Source: an uncultured Bacilli bacterium (lineage in GTDB: Bacteria; Bacillota_I; Bacilli_A; RF39; UBA660). From it: a DNA stretch of 15,318 bases. Shown here piece after piece: positions 5,904 through 13,186 of this stretch. The notes beneath the pieces are model-generated. The model was not told where the DNA came from. It saw only the letters and a list, made by a program, of their open reading frames with translations, and did not search any database. The DNA is taken from NCBI GenBank assembly GCA_947628445.1, contig CANQZX010000023.1, positions 1 to 15,318 on the forward strand, in the 5' to 3' direction. Position 1 is the first letter of the stretch, and every line of letters begins with the position of its first letter. The position numbers and the translations under genes were made by a program.

Positions 5904-7604
5904 AAAGGTGAATATGGAACCAAGGAACATCCTTATTTAATTCAAACCATTGAAGATTTAGTGAGATTAAGTAATAGTGTTAATATTGATGGAATTAATT
6001 ATTCAGAAAAATATTTCTTTTTAACTAATGATTTAGACTTTCGAAATAAAAGTGATTATGAAGATGCTAATACACAAGAATTTGGTGATATTAATGGAAT
6101 TAATGGTCCAGAACCTTTAATAGATGAATTAACCACTGGTAATGGTTTTAAGCCGATAGGAATGGATGGTGGTAATTATTTTCGTGGTAATTTTGATGGG
6201 GGAAATCATCGAATAGATAATTTATATATATTTAATAATTCGGTAAAATATGTGGGATTATTTGGAATAGTAACTTTAAGTGAAATTTCTAATTTAACTG
6301 TAAGCGGAAATATAAAAACTTCTATTGGGGCTGATTTAGGTGGCTTAATAGGTTGGCTGGGTTCAAATTCTCAAATATCAAATTGTCATTCGGAAGTAAA
6401 TATCGAAATTGGGAGTGGTAATAATTCTTTAGGAGGCATTGTTGCAACAGTTGATTCAAAGAATGCTAAAATTATTAATTGTACTAATAAAGGAAATATA
6501 ACTAATGGTTATACTGTGGGGGGAATAGTTGGTTTAACTGCTAAAAGTATTGTAATAGAAAATTGTATAAATTATGGTAATATTGCTAATAATAAAGGGC
6601 TATATGTCGGTGGCATAGTCGGTCATGATAATACTACTTCTAGTGAAACGATAATAAATAATTCTCATAATGAGGGTGTAATAAGTTCCTCATTTGAAAA
6701 TGAAAGGAATGTATATTTAGGTGGTTTAATTGGAAAAATAATAGGCGCTGTAAATATTGATAAAAGCTATAATAGCGGTAAGGTAATGATAGATACCAAC
6801 TTAACAGCTTTTTCGACACAACATGAAACTACTTTAGGTGGAATTATAGGCAATATTGAAGGTCAAGGGGTTATAAAAAATACTTATAATAAAGGCGATA
6901 TTGAAAAAACAAGGACTGCTGGCGGTATAATAGGCAAGGTGTTGACAACAACTTCATTAATAATTGATGCTTGTTATAATTCAGGGACTATTAATGCTAA
7001 TTTTGCCTTAAATGAAAGATATGCTGGTGGCCTAATTGGTACTGCTGGTATAATGGAAAAAATTAGTGATAATGCCAAGATTATTATTTTAAATAGCTAT
7101 AATCGAGGTGATATTGATGGAATAAGTCCTGATATACAAGTGGAATATGCTGGCGGTTTGATTGGTGTAAAAACTGGAAATTTTGATTGTAAAAATATTA
7201 TTTTAAATAGTTATAATTTAGGTCAAGTTACGGCAACAAATTATTATGCTAGTGGAATTTTAATGAATTTAAATCCAAAAACAATTATTAATAATGTTTA
7301 TAATGCTGGGCAATTGACAGCACCAACGCGTAAATATGGAATTGGTTATTTTAGAGGAACCGTAGATACAGATTTTGAGATACAAAATGCATATTACGAA
7401 AATAGTGTTAGCGCTAGTAATAATGGTAATGTTACGGGGAAAGCAATGAGTATTAAAGATATGAAACAACAAACATTTGTTGATGAGCTAAATAAAAATG
7501 CTGAAAATATTAATCTAGAAGAAATAGATGAATCATTAAAAGGTTATTCGTTAAGTAAATGGCAATTAGGAAGCGATGGCTATCCTGAACTAATAAATAA
7601 CTAA
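5601..7604 (+). CDS. Surface-anchored GLUG-repeat protein
   Basis: A 667-residue exported protein. Residues 5-20 form a hydrophobic signal anchor after MKKK, with no lipobox cysteine. Residues 1-101 are 81/101 identical, without gaps, to the protein at 7673 and contain two conserved cysteines (71 and 96). A GTKEHPYLI linker leads to a long glycine-rich repeat region (about 195-600) with about nine GG(L/I)(I/V)(G/A) cores, the GLUG-type repeat expected to form a beta helix. It ends in the WQLGSDGYPEL tail common after such repeats. There is no LPxTG, so anchoring is probably by the N-terminal helix. An ATG start is chosen because homology starts there; AAAGGA lies 13 bases upstream, and the GTG at 5592 is better spaced and would add three residues. 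The promoter is TA-repeat copy 1. Adhesin or antigen function is inferred. Confidence 0.85.
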   Translation: MKKKIAIIILILISIIGLIYKTNLNKEKNINKEMIAIFLEEEKGTGKYQRSSLKNWAFGDEYVINIQKSYCKNGGLLRWNQETKKISAKIKGSDECYVYFDKGEYGTKEHPYLIQTIEDLVRLSNSVNIDGINYSEKYFFLTNDLDFRNKSDYEDANTQEFGDINGINGPEPLIDELTTGNGFKPIGMDGGNYFRGNFDGGNHRIDNLYIFNNSVKYVGLFGIVTLSEISNLTVSGNIKTSIGADLGGLIGWLGSNSQISNCHSEVNIEIGSGNNSLGGIVATVDSKNAKIINCTNKGNITNGYTVGGIVGLTAKSIVIENCINYGNIANNKGLYVGGIVGHDNTTSSETIINNSHNEGVISSSFENERNVYLGGLIGKIIGAVNIDKSYNSGKVMIDTNLTAFSTQHETTLGGIIGNIEGQGVIKNTYNKGDIEKTRTAGGIIGKVLTTTSLIIDACYNSGTINANFALNERYAGGLIGTAGIMEKISDNAKIIILNSYNRGDIDGISPDIQVEYAGGLIGVKTGNFDCKNIILNSYNLGQVTATNYYASGILMNLNPKTIINNVYNAGQLTAPTRKYGIGYFRGTVDTDFEIQNAYYENSVSASNNGNVTGKAMSIKDMKQQTFVDELNKNAENINLEEIDESLKGYSLSKWQLGSDGYPELINN

Positions 7605-7620
7605 AATTTTCTACAGACCC

Positions 7621-7649
7621 TTGCAAATATATATATATATATATATAAT
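7621..7649 (+). promoter_or_regulatory. TA-repeat promoter, copy 2 (17-bp spacer)
   Basis: -35 TTGCAA (7621-7626), a 17-base TA spacer and -10 TATAAT (7644-7649): ideal spacing, predicted active. AGGGAG (7662-7667) lies five bases before the ATG at 7673, so the leader is only about 17 bases. Confidence 0.8.
7628..7647. repeat. (TA)10 microsatellite in promoter copy 2
   Basis: Ten perfect TA units fill the promoter spacer, one more than in copy 1. Confidence 0.9.
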
Positions 7650-7672
7650 AAAAGGGAAAGTAGGGAGCTTCT

Positions 7673-7975
7673 ATGAAAAAGAAAATAGCAATCAGTATAT
7701 TAATTCTAATAAGTATAATAGGATTAATTTATAAAAAAAATTTAAATAAAGAAAAAGATAATGATAAAGAAATGATTGCGATTTTTTTAGAAGAGGAAAA
7801 AGGAACTGAAAAATATCAAAGAAGTAGTTTAAAAAAATGGCCGGTAGAAGATGAATACGTTATTAATATGCGGAAAAGTTATTGCAAAAATGGGGGTTCT
7901 TTAAATTGGAATCAAGAAACGAAAAAAATAAGTGTAACTAGCAAAGGGACGGATAAATGTTTTGTTTATTTTGAT
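7673..7975 (+). repeat. Shared 5' coding module, copy B
   Basis: Gap-free counterpart of 5601-5903. Differences are scattered substitutions, so the duplication is not very recent unless gene conversion has acted. Confidence 0.85.
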
Positions 7976-8992
7976 ATTCTTGATGAACGTTTTTCAAGTT
8001 ATATTATAAATATATATAATAGTGTTTTAAATGTCGGTGATGGAGAACTTAATTATCACAATAATAGAATTGATGTTAATAAAGATGGTATTATAGATGA
8101 TGCTGGTGATTATTCTTATCGTTATTCGGGAAATAATCCTAATAATTTTGTTTGTTTTGGAACAAATGATTGTAGTAAAGATGAAAATAATGAACATCTT
8201 TACCGTATATTAGGAGTTTTTCCAATTCAGTTAGATAATGGTACAACGGAATATAGAGTAAAACTTATTAAATCTGAGTACATAACAGATGAAGAATTAG
8301 GAATGGAAAAGTATGGTACGGCTAATATGAATTTTCAAATGGAATCTATTGTTCCGAGAGTCAAAAAAACAACAAACGTACATATTTTTAGGTGGATAAA
8401 TGAAAATGGAAATAATAACTGGTTAAATAGTGAATTAAAAGATAAATTAAACAGTGAAGAAAATGGCTTTTTACGAAATTTTAATCAAAGCTGGTTAGAT
8501 ATGATAGCGGATACAAAGTGGTTTATTGGCGGAACTACTCAAAGTTTATTTGATACAGTTGTTCCCAAAGTAGCATATGAAAATGAGCTTGGTATTAATA
8601 GAGTAAAAGAGGGTGATGAAAATAAATGTATTGAAGATAAAGAAGAATTTGTAACATGTACAAGTGAATTATTAGAAACAAATGCTAAAATAGGCTTAAT
8701 GCATTTAAGTGATTATGGTTTTACAGTTAAGAGAGAAAATTGGATAAATACAACACATAATAATTCTTCTCAAACGCAAAAAATGAATAATTGGATATAT
8801 AATGGCTTTTACGAATTTTTTATTACTCGTAGTTATTTAAGTTCAAATATTGTATTTCAAATTGATGCTTGGGGATATATTGGGGCTTGGACTGAAGTAG
8901 GTCAAACTGTTAGACCTACATTTTACCTAAAAAATTCTGTTAACTATTTATCTGGTTCGGGAACTGAATCAGATCCATATTATATTAAGTAA
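7673..8992 (+). CDS. Surface-anchored protein, same N-terminus, different ectodomain
   Basis: A 439-residue exported protein. Residues 1-101 (signal anchor, EEEKGT, SYCKNGG, CFVYFD) match the neighbour at 5601. From about residue 145 a different domain follows: SYRYSGNNPNNFVCFG, LYRILGVF, VKLIKSEY, a W-rich middle, KIGLMHLSDYGF, then VRPTFYLKNSV and the ending GTESDPYYI. I recognise this order from secreted proteins of uncultured Bacilli and Firmicutes, but I cannot name the family with certainty and its function is unknown. No sortase signal or lipobox is present. ATG and ribosome site (AGGGAG, five bases) are clear. The upstream (TA)10 promoter has ideal spacing, so this copy is predicted to be on. 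No clear terminator separates it from the preceding gene or follows it. Confidence 0.82.
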   Translation: MKKKIAISILILISIIGLIYKKNLNKEKDNDKEMIAIFLEEEKGTEKYQRSSLKKWPVEDEYVINMRKSYCKNGGSLNWNQETKKISVTSKGTDKCFVYFDILDERFSSYIINIYNSVLNVGDGELNYHNNRIDVNKDGIIDDAGDYSYRYSGNNPNNFVCFGTNDCSKDENNEHLYRILGVFPIQLDNGTTEYRVKLIKSEYITDEELGMEKYGTANMNFQMESIVPRVKKTTNVHIFRWINENGNNNWLNSELKDKLNSEENGFLRNFNQSWLDMIADTKWFIGGTTQSLFDTVVPKVAYENELGINRVKEGDENKCIEDKEEFVTCTSELLETNAKIGLMHLSDYGFTVKRENWINTTHNNSSQTQKMNNWIYNGFYEFFITRSYLSSNIVFQIDAWGYIGAWTEVGQTVRPTFYLKNSVNYLSGSGTESDPYYIK

Positions 8993-9014
8993 AATAAAAA
9001 ATATTAAAATTAAA

Positions 9015-9043
9015 TAGACAATTATTTTTAAGAGTGATAAAAT
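9015..9043 (+). promoter_or_regulatory. Promoter of the acyltransferase gene
   Basis: TAGACA (9015-9020), a 17-base spacer and TAAAAT (9038-9043) precede the gene. It lacks the TA repeat seen at the neighbouring surface genes. Confidence 0.5.
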
Positions 9044-9086
9044 TAAATTAACATAGTAGGGTGCTATGAGAAAGGAGTGTTGTGTT

Positions 9087-10307
9087 GTGGAAAAAAAGGT
9101 TGCCAAACAACAAAGAAATGTTGCTATTGAACTTTGGCGGTTCCTTATTGCTTTTGCGATAATTGGTTTCCATACCGGATGGATTATTGCTAGAAGCTGT
9201 AATGGAACAAATGGTTTCTTTATGGAAACTAGTAATTGGTTTTTCGGATCAAGTGAAGTCCTATTAATCTTTACTTTAACAACTGGTTATTTTATGGTTG
9301 CACACTTTAAAAAGAAAAATCAAGACAAAAAATATCAAGAAAGGAGTGCATCATCACGGGCTTGGGAATATACCTGGGGTCGGATTAAGGGGTTATTACC
9401 TGTTCTAATTTTAGGTTATATTCTTGGGGTAATCATTAGTACTAAATTCTTCTATCCAAATTATAATTTCCAACAAGTTTGTACGATGATTATTAATAGT
9501 GCTTGGGAATTCTTAGGCTTCCATGCTGTTGGGCTTAGAAGTGTTGGTGGTGAATTCTTCAACCTAAATGGTACATTATGGTTCATTTCAGCCATTATTA
9601 TCCTTGGCTATTTCCTATATTGGGCTTTATGTAAAAATGAAGATGTTCTTGCTGGATTAATTGCCCCATTTACTTTCATCTTTTTAGCTGGTTGGTGGTG
9701 TTATACTGGTACTAGAGGAGCTCAAACAGGTTGGTCAACATTAGGTTTACAACTTGCTTCAACTAATGGTATGGGTGGAAACGCTACAGATCAAACGGCC
9801 TTTTTAGGATTTAACAATGGTTTACTATTTGTTCTTCTAGGTATGCTTGGTGGTATTATTTTATACTATTTAATTGCTAAACTTAAAGAACATAAATTTA
9901 GTGAAACCGGTACTTTGGCCTTAACATTGTTAAATATTGCCGCTGGAGCTTTACTACTTTGGTATACGATTAACCAACCAACTTGGTTTAATTTAGATCG
10001 GTGGACAGTTTCTTTATTATGTATTTTAGTTATTGGTATAACCTTACTTAATAAAGATTACTTTACAGCCGCTTTAAATAACAAATATACGAGTAAGTTA
10101 TTTGCTTATTTAGGTAGCATATCATTATACATTTATATGCTTCATTATCCAGTAGCAATATTTGTTTTAAGAATGTATGGACCAAATACTGCTGAAACAA
10201 TTTATTCTTTCTGGTCAGTCTTTATTCCAACCGTTTTAATTACAATACTACTTAGTATTTTAGTTAAACTAATTTTAGACAATACTTTATACCGCAAGAA
10301 AAAATAG
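9087..10307 (+). CDS. Acyltransferase 3 family membrane protein
   Basis: A polytopic membrane protein of about 406 residues with roughly ten hydrophobic segments. The first segment, ELWRFLIAFAIIGFHTGW, carries the histidine (H29) expected in acyltransferase-3 (OafA/YrhL-like) enzymes, and the LNGTLWFISAIII segment is also typical. Such proteins move acyl groups, usually acetyl, from the cytoplasm onto surface sugars or peptidoglycan; the substrate here cannot be read from sequence. GTG at 9087 is preferred because AAAGGAG lies nine bases upstream. An in-frame ATG at 9066 (weak AGGG four bases upstream) would add seven residues, including two cysteines, and would contain that ribosome site. 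It has its own promoter and terminator, so it appears monocistronic. It could modify the envelope that displays the upstream surface proteins, but only adjacency suggests this. Confidence 0.85.
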   Translation: MEKKVAKQQRNVAIELWRFLIAFAIIGFHTGWIIARSCNGTNGFFMETSNWFFGSSEVLLIFTLTTGYFMVAHFKKKNQDKKYQERSASSRAWEYTWGRIKGLLPVLILGYILGVIISTKFFYPNYNFQQVCTMIINSAWEFLGFHAVGLRSVGGEFFNLNGTLWFISAIIILGYFLYWALCKNEDVLAGLIAPFTFIFLAGWWCYTGTRGAQTGWSTLGLQLASTNGMGGNATDQTAFLGFNNGLLFVLLGMLGGIILYYLIAKLKEHKFSETGTLALTLLNIAAGALLLWYTINQPTWFNLDRWTVSLLCILVIGITLLNKDYFTAALNNKYTSKLFAYLGSISLYIYMLHYPVAIFVLRMYGPNTAETIYSFWSVFIPTVLITILLSILVKLILDNTLYRKKK

Positions 10308-10308
10308 G

Positions 10309-10335
10309 AGGTGAGTTAAACTCATCTTTTATTTT
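10309..10335 (+). terminator. Intrinsic terminator after the acyltransferase
   Basis: AGGTGAGT (10309-10316) pairs with ACTCATCT (10320-10327) around TAA, followed by TTTATTTT. It starts two bases after the stop codon. Confidence 0.78.
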
Positions 10336-10346
10336 GCCCATAAATT

Positions 10347-10355
10347 TGATAAAAT
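10347..10355 (+). promoter_or_regulatory. Extended -10 promoter of the CoA-transferase
   Basis: TGA-TAAAAT forms an extended -10, with transcription expected near 10362. No good -35 is seen at 16-18 bases. AGTAGGGA precedes the ATG at 10378 with normal spacing. Confidence 0.45.
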
Positions 10356-10377
10356 GGATTTGAAAGTAGGGATATAA

Positions 10378-11940
10378 ATGGAAATTATTACAAAAGATAA
10401 ATTGGGAACTATTATTCACGATAATGATATGGTAGCCATTTCGGGTTCTGGTGGTTCGGGTTCTTGTGAAACAATTTTAAAAGGGATAAATGAAAGTTTT
10501 CAACAAAGTGGTCATCCTTGCAATATCGGTGTTACTTGTGGTATTAGTCCCGGGAATTTAACGGAAGAAGCCAAGGGGATGAATTTATTAGCCCTACCGG
10601 GTTTAGTTGGTAAAGCCATTTGTGCCCATTTTGGGATGGGGCGCCTTTTTGGTAAAGCGGTAGGCCATAATGATTTTCCAACCTTTGCGCTTCCTTTAGG
10701 AGTTATTAATCATTTGTATCGGGCGCAAGCAGGAGGTGAACCAGGGATTATAACCCATATTGGTTTAAATACTTTTGCCGATCCTCGGCAAAATGGTTGT
10801 CGGGTTAATGCTAAGGCCGAAGCCGAAGAAGATATTGTTTCCCTAATTAAAATTGCGGATAAAGATTATTTATTTTATAAAACTTTTCCCATTAATGTGG
10901 CAATTATAAAAGGGAGTGTAGCTGATGAAGATGGCAACATTTCCCTTCAAGAAGAAGGTGTTATTGGCGAACAATATAATATGGCTATTGCAGCCCATAA
11001 TTCGGGCGGTATTGTTATTGCCGAGGTACGGCGGATTGTCCCTCGGGGAAGTATTAGAGCCCGCGATGTCTTAATTCATGCTTCCTACATTGATTATGTT
11101 GTTTTAAGTGAAGGAGAAGATGTTACCCAAGATTATAATTTACCGGTTTACCGTCCTGAAATAACGGGTGATAAAAAGGTCCCTTTAACGGATATTAAGT
11201 TTCCGCCTTTAGATGAGCGAAAAGTTTGTGCACGCCGGGCGGCGATGGAATTAAAACCGAAGACCGTAATTAATTTAGGCGTAGGGATGCCGGAGGTTGT
11301 TGCTAAAGTGGCAGCCGAAGAGGGCTTTAGTAATGATTTATATTTATCAGTTGAATGTGGCCCAACCGGGGGTGTGCCCGTTGGGGGTGTGGCCTTTGGA
11401 GCTACCATTAATCCCGATTCGGTAATTGCCACAGCCGAACAATTTGATGCTTATAATGGTGGGGCTTTAGATTTAGCCATCGTAGGTCTTGCCGAAGTTG
11501 ATAAAGAAGGAAATGTCAATGTTTCCAGCTTTGGTCCGAGAATAACAGGCCCTGGTGGTTTTATTAATATTACCCAATGTACTAAAAAAGTAATCTTTTT
11601 AGGAACCTTTATGGCTAAAGATTTAGTAGAAGAAATAAAAGATGGTAAATTATTAATTCAAAAGGAAGGCACGAAGCAAAAATTTGTTGATGCCGTAGAA
11701 CAAATTACTTTCTCGGCAAAAGAAGCCATTAGTAATAACCAAGAAATACTTTATATAACGGAAAGATGTGTCTTTAAATTAACGGCACAAGGTTTAGAAT
11801 TAATGGAAATTGCTCCGGGAATTGATTTAGAAAAAGATATTTTAGCACATATGGGCTTTAAACCAATTATTTCTGCTAATTTAAAAACGATGGATGAACG
11901 AATCTTTCAAGAAACGAAAATGAATTTAGAAATTAAATAA
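10378..11940 (+). CDS. Acyl-CoA:carboxylate CoA-transferase (propionate/acetate type)
   Basis: A 520-residue fused alpha-beta family I CoA-transferase, related to propionate CoA-transferase and YdiF. It moves CoA between an acyl-CoA and a free carboxylate such as acetate, through a glutamyl-CoA thioester. The N-terminal half has GSGGSGSCETIL and GKAICAHFGMGR. The C-terminal half has GVGMPEVVAKVAAEEG, and SVECGPTGGVP with E326 as the probable catalytic glutamate. Length fits the single-chain type, in contrast to two-subunit AtoDA enzymes. It is monocistronic between two terminators, with no fatty-acid or lactate genes beside it, so the exact substrate pair is open; short-chain acid fermentation is a reasonable guess. 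It uses many CGG and CCG codons like the housekeeping genes, which suggests it is native. Confidence 0.9.
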   Translation: MEIITKDKLGTIIHDNDMVAISGSGGSGSCETILKGINESFQQSGHPCNIGVTCGISPGNLTEEAKGMNLLALPGLVGKAICAHFGMGRLFGKAVGHNDFPTFALPLGVINHLYRAQAGGEPGIITHIGLNTFADPRQNGCRVNAKAEAEEDIVSLIKIADKDYLFYKTFPINVAIIKGSVADEDGNISLQEEGVIGEQYNMAIAAHNSGGIVIAEVRRIVPRGSIRARDVLIHASYIDYVVLSEGEDVTQDYNLPVYRPEITGDKKVPLTDIKFPPLDERKVCARRAAMELKPKTVINLGVGMPEVVAKVAAEEGFSNDLYLSVECGPTGGVPVGGVAFGATINPDSVIATAEQFDAYNGGALDLAIVGLAEVDKEGNVNVSSFGPRITGPGGFINITQCTKKVIFLGTFMAKDLVEEIKDGKLLIQKEGTKQKFVDAVEQITFSAKEAISNNQEILYITERCVFKLTAQGLELMEIAPGIDLEKDILAHMGFKPIISANLKTMDERIFQETKMNLEIK

Positions 11941-11943
11941 TTT

Positions 11944-12043
11944 TTGTGCAAAACTAACCTAAAAAAATAGAAAAATGCACAATTTTTGTACAAAATGGGT
12001 CAAAAAAAAGAAAAAATGCACAATATTTTTAAAATATTGTGCA
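11944..12043. repeat. Five alternating TTGTGCA/TGCACAA half-sites
   Basis: TTGTGCA (11944-11950), TGCACAA (11976-11982), TTGTACA (11986-11992), TGCACAA (12017-12023) and TTGTGCA (12037-12043) alternate in orientation within 100 bases. The first four form two related units of about 41 bases (from 11941 and 11983). The last two form the arms of the long palindrome. They could be operator half-sites for the Fic winged helix downstream, or decayed terminator copies. Confidence 0.6.
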
Positions 12044-12048
12044 TTTTT
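12012..12048. terminator. 18-bp-arm perfect palindrome; terminator and possible fic operator
   Basis: AAAAATGCACAATATTTT (12012-12029) and its exact complement (12031-12048) flank a single T. The A and T tracts on either side make it work as a bidirectional intrinsic terminator, ending the CoA-transferase transcript. Its right arm holds TTGTGC (12037-12042), the possible fic -35, so it may also be an operator. Confidence 0.65.
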
Positions 12049-12066
12049 AAATAAAAATATGATAAT
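12037..12066 (+). promoter_or_regulatory. Possible fic promoter
   Basis: TTGTGC (12037-12042), an 18-base spacer and GATAAT (12061-12066) precede the fic ribosome site AGGAG (12076-12080). The -35 is embedded in the palindrome arm. Confidence 0.45.
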
Positions 12067-12087
12067 ATTTATACGAGGAGATGAATT

Positions 12088-13167
12088 ATGAAACCATTTG
12101 TAGCTAATATGTTACCAATAGACTATGCTATTGACAAAGAATTACTATCTTTGATTGCAGAAGCCAATCAAAGATATGGCGAGTATAAAGCAAATTTAAA
12201 AAATAGCAAGTTTGATTCAAGATTCTTCTTAGATTCCATCATTTTAAGTGAAAGCTTAAAATCAACTCAAATTGAAGGAACACAAATATCACAGGATGAC
12301 ATGTATTATTTAAAATATATGCCAAAAACAGATGATACTAGTGAGATTCAAAATTTAAAAAAAGTTATTGAATATGCCAAAACTAATTTAAAAGTACAAA
12401 AAAGAATCGATATTCATTTTTTGAATAATATTCACAAAATATTATTAGGTAGTGTAAGAGGTAATAATAAAGAACCAGGAAAAATTAGAACTATTCAAAA
12501 TTGGATTGGCCCAAAAGGTTGTACAATGGAAGAAGCAATATTTGTTCCACCAATTCCAGAAGATGTTCCATTACTATTAAATAATTTATTTGATTACATG
12601 AATAATTTATATATTGATCCTATTTTTATAAATATGGCGATTTCTCATTCACAGTTTGAAACTATCCACCCATATAGAGATGGAAATGGAAGATTAGGAA
12701 GAACATTAATACCAATACAGCTTGCTTTATTTACTGATGAAGAACCTATCTTATTCCTTTCGGAAGTAATAGAATTATATAAACCAAGCTATCATAAGTT
12801 TTTGAATGAAAGTCGTAAAGGTAATATGTTAGGATTCATTAAGTTTTTCCTTCAATGCGTAATAGATCAGTGTAATAGTAATATTGCCAAAATTAATAGA
12901 ATTCAAAAAATTTATGAAGAAGATATGGAATTAATAGAAAAAATAGGCGGTAATGCGATTTATAGAATAATGCCAGCCATCTTTCATCAAATTGTATTTA
13001 CCAAAAAAGAAATTGAAGAGGAATCTGGAGTTTCAAGAAATACGGTATCTACATTAATTGATAAATTAGAAGAACTTGGTATTTTAGTTAAAGACACTAG
13101 TCATGCCAAACTAGGATATCGTTATAATAAAATTTATAATGTTTTTGTAGGCAAAGAAAGTTTATAA
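12088..13167 (+). CDS. Fic-domain AMPylase with C-terminal winged helix
   Basis: A 359-residue Fic/DOC-family protein. The active-site motif HPYRDGNGRLGR (194-205) is intact, with H194 as the catalytic base, so it should transfer AMP (or a related nucleotide group) to a hydroxyl on a target protein. The N-terminal inhibitory motif STQIEG (59-64, SxxxEG form) would hold the enzyme off by its glutamate until triggered. Residues 303-337 form a winged helix (FTKKEIEEESGVSRNTV, recognition helix near 315-327), so the protein probably binds DNA and may regulate its own gene through the TGCACAA sites just upstream. AGGAG lies seven bases before the ATG. There is no separate antitoxin gene. It uses AGA almost only for Arg and no CGG codons, unlike murC, nrdD and uvrB, which suggests later acquisition. 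The target is unknown. Confidence 0.92.
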   Translation: MKPFVANMLPIDYAIDKELLSLIAEANQRYGEYKANLKNSKFDSRFFLDSIILSESLKSTQIEGTQISQDDMYYLKYMPKTDDTSEIQNLKKVIEYAKTNLKVQKRIDIHFLNNIHKILLGSVRGNNKEPGKIRTIQNWIGPKGCTMEEAIFVPPIPEDVPLLLNNLFDYMNNLYIDPIFINMAISHSQFETIHPYRDGNGRLGRTLIPIQLALFTDEEPILFLSEVIELYKPSYHKFLNESRKGNMLGFIKFFLQCVIDQCNSNIAKINRIQKIYEEDMELIEKIGGNAIYRIMPAIFHQIVFTKKEIEEESGVSRNTVSTLIDKLEELGILVKDTSHAKLGYRYNKIYNVFVGKESL

Positions 13168-13186
13168 CTGTAACTTAAATATATCA

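Noticed and set aside
8072..8110. EF-hand or dockerin-like calcium loop (DVNKDGIIDD) in the protein at 7673
   Set aside because: Positions 1, 3, 5 and 6 fit, but the acidic residue at loop position 12 is displaced by one and there is no second repeat; dockerins carry two.
11941..12048. CRISPR-like or tandem repeat array
   Set aside because: Units are short, only two full copies of about 41 bases exist, they are imperfect, alternate in orientation and lack distinct spacers.
13168..13186. Terminator between convergent fic and uvrB
   Set aside because: Only 19 bases, with no inverted repeat of useful length; termination may occur within the opposing gene.
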